Shown piece after piece: positions 30,978-40,700 of a DNA stretch of 63,222 bases. Below the pieces are notes generated by a model. It was not told the origin of the DNA. It did not search any database and saw nothing but the letters and a program-made list of their open reading frames with translations. Positions within the stretch are counted from its first letter, which is position 1. Each line of letters starts with the position of its first letter. Source of the DNA: Poteriospumella lacustris (lineage: Eukaryota; Sar; Chrysophyceae; Chromulinales; Dinobryaceae); contig SMOI01000111.1 of assembly GCA_008000375.1 (NCBI GenBank), positions 37,637-100,858 of the forward strand, in the 5' to 3' direction. Position numbers and translations under genes: made by a program.

Positions 30978-31373
30978 CCTGCGCTCTCCTCGGCGATGGC
31001 GCTGGCGCCGGCGTCGGCGTGCGCCGCGGCGCCCGCTTTGCCGTCGGCGCCGCCACCGCCGCCGTTGGGCGGGCCGCCGTCCTCGCTGTTCTCGGTGAGC
31101 GACAGGCTGTTGACGAGCATGTCGTTGCTGTTGTCCAGGCTCTGCTCCAGGCTCCGGTCGGCCGCCTCCTTCGCCGCGTCGTCGCGGTCGGCGCGCGCCT
31201 TGTCCTTCGCCGCGCGGTTCGCCTTGGCGGAGCCGGAGCTCATCGGGACGCTGCCGGCGCTGACGCTGATGGCCAGCATGTCGCTCTCCTCGACGGTGTT
31301 GGCCAGCTCGATGAGGATGGCGTCCACCTGGTTCCAGCTCAGCAGCGACTCGGCCTCGCTCTCGTCGCGCGCA
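30978..31373 (-). other. GC-rich island with open, nearly all-G/C third-position frame
   Basis: About 400 bp of very high G+C stand out sharply from AT-rich flanks. On the minus strand the frame is open from 31408 to 30845; inside the island almost every codon ends in G or C. The predicted piece starts DESEAESLLSWNQVDAI and becomes acidic, then alanine/glycine-rich (GGGGGADGKAGAA). No ATG precedes it in frame except internal ones, and no family is recognised. Codon use is unlike every other gene in the window. It may be a captured foreign fragment, a lone exon or an assembly chimera. Confidence 0.55.
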
Positions 31374-31406
31374 GAATAATGAAATGTAGATTTTACATTA
31401 ATATCC

Positions 31407-31420
31407 AACCCTAACCCTAA
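31407..31420. repeat. short telomere-like tract (CCCTAA)
   Basis: A little over two units of AACCCT, equal to the TTAGGG telomere repeat on the other strand. It lies 34 nt from the GC-rich island. It is interstitial, not a chromosome end. Confidence 0.6.
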
Positions 31421-32868
31421 TCATTTGAGAAGCATCACTCACACGTTCTCATTCGGCTAAAGTCAACACAAATAGTTGGCCGCATATTGACAATAATATT
31501 GACAACAATATGTTATTCATCGAATTTTCGCCCGATTGGAGCCCTATCCTTGAACAACACAAAATCTCTCACATTCTCAATCTTGCAATAAATTTCTACA
31601 AGTTTGAGTCCTCCATGATCACGCCCGATTCGAACGAGCTCTGAGAGCTCGTGGTTGTCACCGTGTTCGTTGTTGGAATGGTCAGCTGATGAGAATGAGG
31701 GAAAACAGGTGCCATGCGACCATGCCTAGCACTGCGTCAACATAAGGGATAGTTATCAGTGAAAACATTGCACGCACTACATGTTCTTCTTTCGAAGAAA
31801 TCGCGACCCTCCCCGTTTGACCGAAGGTGTGTAATCCCACGTGAGACCAGCGATGATGATTTACACCAAATAGAGTAGAGAAGGGACTCTGATATAAGTC
31901 AGTTCTCTGCTACTACCGTGATTTCGCATATGGTCGCCATTATCCCGCCCTACCCACAGTGGTGCTATCCCATCGAGCAACTCGTTCGGTTTCGACGCGT
32001 TGCCGGCAATACAGAGGCAGACAAAAACATGCTTGTCATGTCGTTGTAAAGCGCGTTGTCACGAGAGGGAGATAGAAGTTACGTGCGATGAGCGCCATCG
32101 TTGTCGTAGGTTAACTGCTAATCGTTCCAGTGATAATGACAGACGATGTTCTCAGCACTCGCTCGTTGAAAATCCCCCAAGATGGGACTGCTGACGACTA
32201 CCGTTTCCACGTTTCCATAAATATGTGGCCTGGACAGCCACGTACGGTGACAATGGTGGATCAACGAACTCGAGCAAAGTTCCCATAAATTTAGCGCACG
32301 AATAGATATGGCCTTTCGTTCACTGACCAACCCATTCCACATCTCCAGCAACTGAATCACCCATTAACAGCAGGTTGCAACATCTGCCATTCGACCATTC
32401 AGCTATTTGTACAACAACCCGGCAACGGCACCGGCAACCGGGCAACTCGGGAACAGGCTTCGCCGACACTGGGTTATCCCTTCATGAAAGGACAGCGCCA
32501 TCGCTTAGGGGCACACAGAACTTCTCGTCGTCCAAAACCATTCTTCAAGGCACTTTTGCTTTCGCTTTTGTGATTTTGCATTGTGGCATTCGGCATTCGG
32601 CATCGGCATTCACAAGCCTGAAAACCTACTAGAAACGTCGCTAAAGTGGACGCCATCCTAAGAGCATACCAACCGACGCCAGCAACTGCACTTCGTTGCT
32701 GTGACCTCACTTCAATCGTCGTTTCAACAACTGCCATTTGCTGATCGATCTTGGAAAAACCTGCACGCAGGTGCACACTGCCTTGTTTTATCAAAAAGCT
32801 GAGCTTTGTCGATAAGTAGATCATTGTCAATCACTTACTGATGGTCATATAATTTTTTTTATGCGACC
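31421..32868. other. gene-poor region
   Basis: I find no supportable gene. Small features are a 17-nt palindrome at 31635-31651 and short direct repeats of GCATTCG near 32586-32612. The last few hundred bases must contain the promoter of PFKFB-C. Confidence 0.4.
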
Positions 32869-34814
32869 ATGGTGGACAGCTCTTCAGACTTAAAAAGCGG
32901 ATATTTTGCCTTCTGTCTGGCGGTAGTCGGAGTGGTGTTGACTCGAGTCTACCAGATCAAGCGGCAACAAGCTTTGACAGAAGAAGCATCGGATGCATCA
33001 CCCACATCAACTACAAATATGCCTTTGAGGCCACTGAAGCTCCAAGACTTCAACGGAAAATTCCCTTCCACCATCAGTTCTACCAATGTTGAGAGCCCAT
33101 ATATGGGTAGTAAAATACCAAGCTTTTCAAGATTATCTACAGTTCATGAGCAATCGGCGAAAGACGAAATTCCCTCAGCTTCTCCTGGGATTGGAACTTG
33201 GACAGCACTGGGCTTAGAGCAACCATTAGTGATTGCCATGGTGGGCCTTCCAGCCAGAGGAAAATCCTATTTGGTGAAGATGATTATCCGCTATCTTAAG
33301 TGGACGGGATTTGAGTGCCAAGTTTTCAACGTTGGTTCATTTCGGCGTCAAGTTGGATTGGCATCTGCAGATTCCAACTTTTTCGACAATTCTAACCCCA
33401 ACAATCACAAACATTTAGCCATGATGGTTCAGGACTCCATGTACAAGTGGCTTCACGCTACCAATGAAGAGAAACGAAGAGTTGCTGTTTTTGATGCAAC
33501 AAATACAACGAAAGAACGTCGATATGCTCTTGCCCAAAGGGCTGAATCCGAAAACGTGTTTCTTTTATTCGTTGAATCTATCTGTGACGACCAGGAAGTT
33601 TTGAAGAAAAATTACGAGTTGAAGTTGCAAAATGATGACTACAAAGGAATGGATATTGACACCGCTCGCCGCGACTTCATTTCAAGAGTCAAGCAGTATG
33701 AGCGAGTGTACGAGACAATTACGGATGATGAAAACAATGGAACTATCGCTTACATTAAGTTGATCAACGTTGGACAGAAAGTCATCACCCGAAACTGTCA
33801 TGGCTATCTGCCTTCTCAAGTTGCTTTCTATCTCCAAAATGTCCACATCAATCCTAGAAAGATATATTTATCTGTCATATGCCAGCCCTCTGAAGGGATG
33901 GAGAATGTTAGCGGAGCAGAGTCCGGAAGTTTGACGGATGATGCGAAGGCCTACGTAAATGCTCTTGCTGATTTCATGATTTATGAGCAAGAGTTCGATT
34001 TGGTTGAAAAGGGGAAGGAGATTTTAGTACTTACGGGAACTGCCGAGATTCATCAAAAGTCGGTCGAAGGGTTGAAGCAACGGCAATTCAGAGTGTATCA
34101 TACACCAATTTTGAACGAGCTACGAGGAGGAGATTTGCATGGATTGTCGAAGGCGGCCATGAAAGCTTTGTATCCCGTCGAATTCGAGAAACGAGCTGCA
34201 GATAAATTGAACTACCGATATCCTGGTGTCGGTGGTGAGTCCTATTTGGATGTCATAGAGCGTGTGCGGCCGGTTATTATTGGTAAGTCCTTTGTCCATC
34301 CCGTTGTTTGTTTGCATGCCATCGCTGTATTACCTGAAACTGTCTATGCGTAGAGCTGGAGCGTCAAAGAAGGAGCATTCTTTTGGTGGGACATATCGCT
34401 GTTCTACGTTGCATTTATGCTTATTTTATGGGTGTTCCATTGAACGAAATTCCCTTCAAAGAATTCAAGTATCATCATATTTATGAGCTTGAGCCTGGCC
34501 CATTTGGCTGCACGTGCACTATTATTCAACCTCATTTACCATCTTGTGCGCCGCAAGGGATCCCTCCGCTCAATATCCCACAATCGTTGGTGTCTCCAGT
34601 TCCAACAGTGGCGCCAGCCGCTTCATCTTTGTCAACGTCGTCCGTGTCTCGCCCAGCACCTACACCCCGCCCCTCCGTAATTTTGGAAACGCAGTATCAC
34701 AGTATGCAGCCAGAATCGAACATTTTACCATTGTCTACTGCTTCGACTTCCTCATTCAATGCGGCTTCTTTGGTACTACCTCGAGGGGTTGTGGATGGTG
34801 AGCAAGCCTCCTGA
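32869..34814 (+). CDS. PFKFB: PFKFB copy C: membrane-anchored 6-phosphofructo-2-kinase with degenerate phosphatase
   Basis: Exons 32869-34282 and 34354-34814 encode 624 residues. Residues ~9-27 are hydrophobic (YFAFCLAVVGVVLTRVY) and look like a signal anchor, unusual for this soluble enzyme. The kinase is canonical: GLPARGKSY (from ~126), FDATNTTKERR, FVESICDD and DY.G.....A.RDF. In the phosphatase half the LTRHGxS motif is replaced by LSVICQPSEG (~334-345), so the catalytic histidine and its arginine are gone, and STMRRTRE is also lost. The late GHIAVLR and YRYP..GGESYLDVI remain. It should therefore make, but not hydrolyse, fructose-2,6-bisphosphate. A Ser/Pro-rich tail follows. It is a distant paralogue of A and B. 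Confidence 0.92.
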
Positions 34815-35104
34815 TGCATTGCCAACGGTCCGCGAACGCCTGGTGGTAACTCCTGTACATTGGAAGGCTGAGTTTCGTGGGGTTGTTGGCAGCGCTGGAG
34901 GAAGTTTCGAATCATGCAGAGTCGGCTGCTGATTCAAGCGCGATGGCGTTGGTTCGCGAGCTGTGAGGTGGACTGAAAGGGTATCGTCCGTTCAACGCAA
35001 GGCCTTCAGTATCTTGAGCATACTCGTGCTAAAGAATGCCACTGAGTCTTCCGTTTGATACCTGCAAGTGATCAGATCCATCACGTATCTTTGAACTTCC
35101 TTCA

Positions 35105-35113
35105 TGTAAATAG
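35105..35113 (+). terminator. TGTAAATAG 3'-flank motif (PFKFB-C)
   Basis: About 290 nt downstream of the PFKFB-C stop codon, within CTTCATGTAAATAGAA. Confidence 0.4.
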
Positions 35114-35436
35114 AAAGTAGTCGGCGATTGTCGCAAAGCAATTCATGTAATGTCTAAATTTTTCTTATCGAACTTCTCGGGTTTCATGGGTATCTTTCTG
35201 ATCGTCTTGTAGCAAGAGGCAGAATAAGAAAGAGTATTGTTCTGGTCGATGACTGGTCACTCAACCGTAATCCAATATCAAGAGCTCTTCTCTCTTCATC
35301 AGATGTACTGCCGCTCCGAAGACAGTCAAAATGACCGAAGAGCCGGTTTCGACCGTGACCACATGATAACCACGAGAGTCAATAGGATTAATTAGTGCAT
35401 GTAATGCTTCTGCGGCTATTACATCGTATGCGACTT

Positions 35437-35445
35437 CTATTTACA
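35437..35445 (-). terminator. TGTAAATAG 3'-flank motif (TTC9-like gene)
   Basis: 51 nt after the stop codon on the minus strand, within CTTCATGTAAATAGAA. Confidence 0.45.
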
Positions 35446-35496
35446 TGAAGGAATTTGAACGATACGCTGGAGTGAGCGAGCTTGTGCTTCCTTTTA

Positions 35497-36111
35497 TCAC
35501 TTGGTGGTGTCAGACGGAGTACGAAGCGACGTATCTTCAACACGGGCACGCTCGAATATGTTGCTGAAAGCCTTTCGTTGGCGAGACGCTTCTTCTTTGA
35601 TTCTCTTGTTAGCTAAATCCCGCAACTTGCGTACCAATGTCATTGCGCCTGAATCAGCGGCTGCCTCTGCATGATTCGAAACGTCGTCCAGCGCTGCCAA
35701 GCAGCTGTCGAAGTCACGAAGTTTCTCCTTCGCCTCAGCCACTCGTAATTTAGCCTTCCAATGCGAAGGTTTAATTTCGAGGGCTTCGCGGGCGGCTTGT
35801 AATGCATCGCTGGGCTTGTTCGCCTTCAAAAAGCACGTAGAGATATTTGTTTTCACAATGGCATCTAGATCGTCCAATTGCTCACTTAATTCAACACTCA
35901 GCTTTACGCCACCTTGACTTTGAGCTGCGAGCTGAGCCATCGATTCTCCACCCTTCATTTCTCTTCCCGGCAAGCCTCTAGTGTAAGCCAACGCTGTTGC
36001 ATACTTTACCCTGGCTTTGTTGAATTTCCCAGCTTTGAAGAGTTCGTTTCCTAGGGATTTCAATTCGTGAGCCTTTTCCAATTTGGACTGTGCTTCTTCC
36101 TCAACTGACAT
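35497..36111 (-). CDS. TTC9-like tetratricopeptide repeat protein
   Basis: A single exon encodes 204 residues. Three TPR units can be seen: one at ~13-50 (LKSLGNELFKAGKFNKARVK, shown in part, then YATALAYTRGLPG), one at ~88-120 (NISTCFLKANKPSDALQAA) and one at ~122-155 (KLRVAEAKEKLRDFDSCLAAL). This TPR order with the RGLPG turn is typical of the TTC9/immunophilin-like group. These proteins usually act as small co-chaperone adaptors for Hsp90/Hsp70 or other partners. The C-terminal helix is basic. It has no introns, unlike most neighbours. Convergent with PFKFB-C. Confidence 0.85.
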   Translation of the reverse strand: MSVEEEAQSKLEKAHELKSLGNELFKAGKFNKARVKYATALAYTRGLPGREMKGGESMAQLAAQSQGGVKLSVELSEQLDDLDAIVKTNISTCFLKANKPSDALQAAREALEIKPSHWKAKLRVAEAKEKLRDFDSCLAALDDVSNHAEAAADSGAMTLVRKLRDLANKRIKEEASRQRKAFSNIFERARVEDTSLRTPSDTTK

Positions 36112-36401
36112 TATTCCATCAAGATGTCGCTTGAAATTTGAATGACCAATAGTTTAGAATGTGTGTTGAGTCTCTCTTTGTCATTGGAAGTCGGTCGTGC
36201 CGTGCCGTCGTGCATTGTTGTTGGCGCGGTGGGAAAGAGTTCCAGACCTTCGAAGCCGCACACTTCGGGAAATATACAGTTACACATTTAGAATAGATGT
36301 ACAACCATTCAATGGGTTGTGTAGATCTACTAATTATTATAACTTGTACAGATCATCTAGTTGCTTAAGATACTGATTACAAAGTCATAAGTCTCAGCTG
36401 G

Positions 36402-37259
36402 CTATGGTTGAGACTTTCTGGAAAACGTCAATAAATTGAAAACAGAATCGTCAACGCATTGCATTCTTATCGCGCTTCGAGAAGAAACCATTGTGCCACT
36501 TGTTGTGGATCCAGGTAGAAACCCCAACTCATTCATGAACACTTTCGCAGATTTCCTTTTTGGATCGGATACTAAACAGAATACCTTAGATCCCACAGAC
36601 TGCACGAGAACGGATTCAATTCGCCGGGCCACTAAAGTAGCCAGATCATCAGTATAGAGAAGATCCGAGAAGACATAAATGTCAGCATGTGGGAGACTGA
36701 TCGAAAAATCAGACAGGTCAAAGTACTTGAAGTGAACATCTCGCTCTGACAGGAACGGATTGGCAAAGGAGCGAATACTGGCCAAATTCCGCAGAAATGT
36801 TCGCCTTGCAAAGTGCAGAGAAAACACATTATAATCCAGTGAAACAACTTCTTTGGCTCCAAACGCGAAAGCTGCCGAAGTCAGTAAACCAGTTCCGCAG
36901 CCAACGTCACAGACGACAACTTCAGAGCGCCCATTTTGTTTTAAGTAGTCGATTTTCCCCTGTAAAAGGGGAAGAATTGAAAGTGAACTTTCCCATGAAA
37001 CAATACCAAAAGCTTCCGGCCAGTTGCGCTCGATACAGTAATTCATGATTTCATCTCCTTCTTGGGCCTCAGCAAACTCGATCTTCATCGAAGAAGGTGG
37101 AGAAAGCTTCTTCTCCATCCAAACAACTTTGGATCGATCAATCATACATTCAATAAGTTCTGATTCAATAATGAATGGGGAAGAAATCGTGGAAACCTCT
37201 CTTTTGATTGGCAAGTGCCGAAACACTCGACCAACGAATACAAGTCGACCCCCCAGCAT
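36402..37259 (-). CDS. METTL21/METTL20-like protein methyltransferase
   Basis: One exon, 285 residues. The Rossmann methyltransferase core has motif I DVGCGTGLL (118-126) followed by GAKEVVSLDYN (motif II acidic residue) and ADIYVFSDLLYTDDLA (post-motif). That is the layout of the class I seven-beta-strand lysine methyltransferases of the METTL21/METTL20 (MTF16) group. An upstream WPEAFGIVSWESS corresponds to the W..A..L...L segment before motif I. The first ~20 residues are basic and lack acidic residues, so mitochondrial import, as for METTL20, is possible but unproven. Substrate not readable. Divergent from the adenylyl cyclase. Confidence 0.8.
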   Translation of the reverse strand: MLGGRLVFVGRVFRHLPIKREVSTISSPFIIESELIECMIDRSKVVWMEKKLSPPSSMKIEFAEAQEGDEIMNYCIERNWPEAFGIVSWESSLSILPLLQGKIDYLKQNGRSEVVVCDVGCGTGLLTSAAFAFGAKEVVSLDYNVFSLHFARRTFLRNLASIRSFANPFLSERDVHFKYFDLSDFSISLPHADIYVFSDLLYTDDLATLVARRIESVLVQSVGSKVFCLVSDPKRKSAKVFMNELGFLPGSTTSGTMVSSRSAIRMQCVDDSVFNLLTFSRKSQP

Positions 37260-37789
37260 TGCGAGAATAAGATATTAACATGCTATTCAGCTGTCAAAGT
37301 TGGCCCTTTTCCACTTTCTCCTGCTGGGCCTTAGTTTACCATTTTTGATGATGAAAAGACGCAAAGCTATTCCATATTGTCGATTGCTCAGCCAATCTCT
37401 GCCGCCAACTGGCTGAAATATACCAATGGCCAAGGGCAACCAAGAGCCAAAAATTGAAACGCATTTATCGTGCATGTACATACGATATGTCCTATAGGAA
37501 TATATATGCAAATCTAAATATAACTACATGTACATGATTAAACACAGTGCACAGCGGAGTTGCGGAGTTGACAAGGACCAAGGAGGTCTGGTCCGTTGCG
37601 CCAAACGCAAAAACAGAAAGGTCCAGTCGCGGTGGAAACCATCGACACTTCGATCGATAGATAAACAAAGAAGACATCATCAATTTTAAAAGCACCACTT
37701 TTTGGTATACTTCATCTTTTTTTTATTGTGACTATCCTGTCCAAATTTCCCGTGTTACTTTATATTTATGGCCATAGCATTTATTAGTC
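37260..37789. promoter_or_regulatory. divergent promoter region, methyltransferase / adenylyl cyclase
   Basis: 530 nt, AT-rich, without conserved coding frame. It must contain both promoters. Confidence 0.4.
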
Positions 37790-40700
37790 ATGGCAGAGAG
37801 TCTCGACAGTCTATTCTCTCAAGCAAGTGTTTCTTCTACCGACGAAACAATGTCACCAGAAAATGGTATAATCTCGGAAGAATTGGAGCAATTGAGTTGC
37901 TTTTCTCCACGAGTTTTGCGGCGACAGCTTTTGGAAGAAATGGTAGTACGAACTAGCGCTGATGGTGGAAGTGAGTTCCAGCCGTCGTTGAGGAAATTTC
38001 ATGGTGCGCTTCTTTTCGTGGACATTTCGGGGTTCACGCAGCTGTCTCAAAAACTTGATGTGGACAACTTGCGGAAGTTTATCAACGCATACTTCAAGAA
38101 ACTGATTGATATTGTCAACAAGTATGACGGAGAAGTCATCAAATTTGCCGGTGATGCGATGTACATCGTCTGGCAGACCACATTCTCTGAAACAGGTAAT
38201 AGAAAAGTCTCATGTGATCGTTATGATTGCAGGTTAGGTCTAAAGAATATGTTCGTGTTTTCGTGCAGATTCGTCTCAATTGGATACCTTGGGCTCCGTC
38301 AGTCGAGCGGCGGACTGTGCTGTAGAAATCATTCGCGTGTGCAGCAATTACCGAGTTGAAACCGCGGGACCAACTCAATTAAACCGACTTTTGAGCACAG
38401 CTAGACTTGGGCTTGGAAATAACCGCCTGGCCGTACAAGGCCCTCCAAACAGTTTGCCGAGAAACCCCAATCAAGAATCCGCATTCGCCACTTACTTGAA
38501 TGTTCATTGCGGCCTTAGTGTCGGTATGATGGCAGGTATTGATATTGGCGCCGATAATCGCTGGGAATATTTCATTGTTGGAGATCCTCTCCGAGAAGTA
38601 GCGTTAGCGGAGGAGCATGCGGAGAAAGGTCAAGTCGCGATGAGTTCAGTTGCCCACTCTATTTTGCATCCCGACGACAATCAATTCTGCAGCTGCGTTA
38701 AACACGAAAGTGGACTGTGTTGGATTCTTTCCAGCTCTCCCATGGATCGGTTTTCAATCAAATCGTCGTTTAAGAAGGCATCATCCTGGATGTTAAACAA
38801 TGATCGACTTCGCGTTCAGCTGGATGCGGACACGATGAAGATGCGAACGGAAATGCAGGAAGATGCGTCAATGGCTGTCGAATACGCTAAATATACGTTG
38901 GCCATGGAAAAGTTCTGTGGAAATGTGAGTCACGTTACTGCAGCAGATTTTGATCCAGCCACCAAGGATAGACAGTTCCGCGGTCGTCTGATTCATCGAT
39001 TATTGGCGCACACGCATGAAGTGATGCGGAATGAGCACGATGCTGGTGATGATACTCTTTTCCAGCAGCAATCTGATAGTGGATTTGCTGTTGGTGATAG
39101 TACTGGCCAACGATCGCTGCTCTCTTCGAATCTCTTTGATCTCCCACCTCTCATCGAAAGTAGCCCAAGTGCTCCGTCAGGTCGTACCAATCCTCAGCGA
39201 AAGGACTCTATTGCCGTTCGACGCTTAAAGCAATTGCAACGACCAGACAGCGCTACCAAGCAACCTTCTTCCTATCTGCGCAAAGGTGCTGACATGGCCG
39301 ACCAGCGCGAAGTCATCACGTTGTTCATCAACTTGCAATTCCGTAAGGATCTCTCCATCGCTCCAGTGGACATGGCATCGTGTTCGCGATCCCCGTTTCA
39401 CTTTTTGCAAGAACACGACCCCCAGAAATTGGCGCAAGATCAACAAGTATTGGTGCAGTACCAGCAATGTTTGAAGCATATTGTGTTGGCCTTGCACAGC
39501 AGCGGTGGACAGTTACGTCAATTCATCGTAGACGACAAAGGTACCGTCGCCATCGGAACGTTTGGTCTCCGAGGATCGGTTAGTCGCGATATCGCCTCCA
39601 GTGCCATCGATGTGGCTCAGAAAATCATCGATGAGCTGCAGTTTGTGCACTTAGCGTCTGCTAGTGTGGGAGTGAGCGCGGGAAAAGTATACAACGGCCT
39701 TGTGGGTAGCCCCTTCCGTCATGAGTTTGCAGTGATGGGTCCGTCTGTCAACATGAGTGCTCGTTTGATGGGCAAAGCACCGCCCAATACTGTATTGTGC
39801 GATGACATCGTTCATTCACGCGATCAAGTTCATCAGTTTGTCCATTTCGCAGACGTTTCTGCCAAGGGATACGATCGTCCAGTGCCTACGTTTACTCCTC
39901 TTAGCGATAGCCAACTGACATCCAATCAACCCAACAGCAATATGATGTCTCACATTGCACAACATGTCGAAAAACATGTTGTGGGCAACAATGATCCATT
40001 GGATGCTGATAGTACCATGCCTCTCACTGAGCGTATGGCCACTCCTCCATCGGACGACGACATTTTCATCGGTCGTGTTTCCGAAATCGACCAAATTGAA
40101 GCATATTTATCCGGCTCACAGCCTCAAGAGATCTGGGGAAAGGTGTTGCGACCTCAAGCATCCGAGCTGTTCCTTATGCTTCCTTCGGAATCATCAACAA
40201 CCGAGAATGCGTCATCATCTGCATTATTGTCTGCAGTGGACGCTGATCTTCTCTCCTCCTTTTTATCCACCCCGACCCGTGTCATCGTCCTCGATGGCGT
40301 ACATGGCATTGGCAAAAGCCATATCCTTCAAGAGATATCGAACCGAATCGCGCACCATCTTGAACGAGTCGATTTTTTAAGCCCTGTTGCTATTCATTCA
40401 CTTCCTCAGCGTCGGTTGAAGGAGGTCGAACCGTTTATCAGTTTCCGTCCCTTGTTGGACACCATGATGTACCGTTACGCCGATTGGGTGGCGAATCGTC
40501 CATTCGATCCTTTGTCGGTGGTTGGTTTCTCACGTCGTACGAAGACAAAGATCTTACGTGGCTTGAGTATGTTGATTGGTTCTTTGCCCTTGGATGTGCA
40601 AGTCTTTGCCCCGTTGTTGCGTGTGTTCAACAAGCAATACGCGTCCGACGACAACGATGTGACCAAGAAGTTGTCCCCGGTGGATCGAACTCGCCATTTG

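Larger units (their letters stand above)
34815..35496. other. intergenic between convergent genes
   Basis: No gene. It contains two inverted copies of a 19-nt sequence around TGTAAATAG (about 35099-35115 and 35435-35453), one near the 3' end of each flanking gene. Confidence 0.5.

Noticed and set aside
30854-31414. Plus-strand frames through the GC-rich island
   Set aside because: High GC leaves all frames open. The minus frame has near-complete G/C third positions and a more natural composition, so the plus frames look like shadows.
31407-31420. A chromosome end
   Set aside because: Only about two repeat units, with ordinary sequence and genes on both sides.
31600-31720. Possible minus-strand tRNA: GCTCG TTCGAAT CGGGC looks like a T-arm at 31627-31643
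   Set aside because: No matching acceptor stem, D-arm or anticodon arm is found upstream; the acceptor-side sequence has no complement at the right distance.
32869-34814. PFKFB-C as a pseudogene
   Set aside because: The frame is intact over 624 codons with a canonical kinase and a clean splice; only the phosphatase active site is changed, which fits specialisation better than decay.
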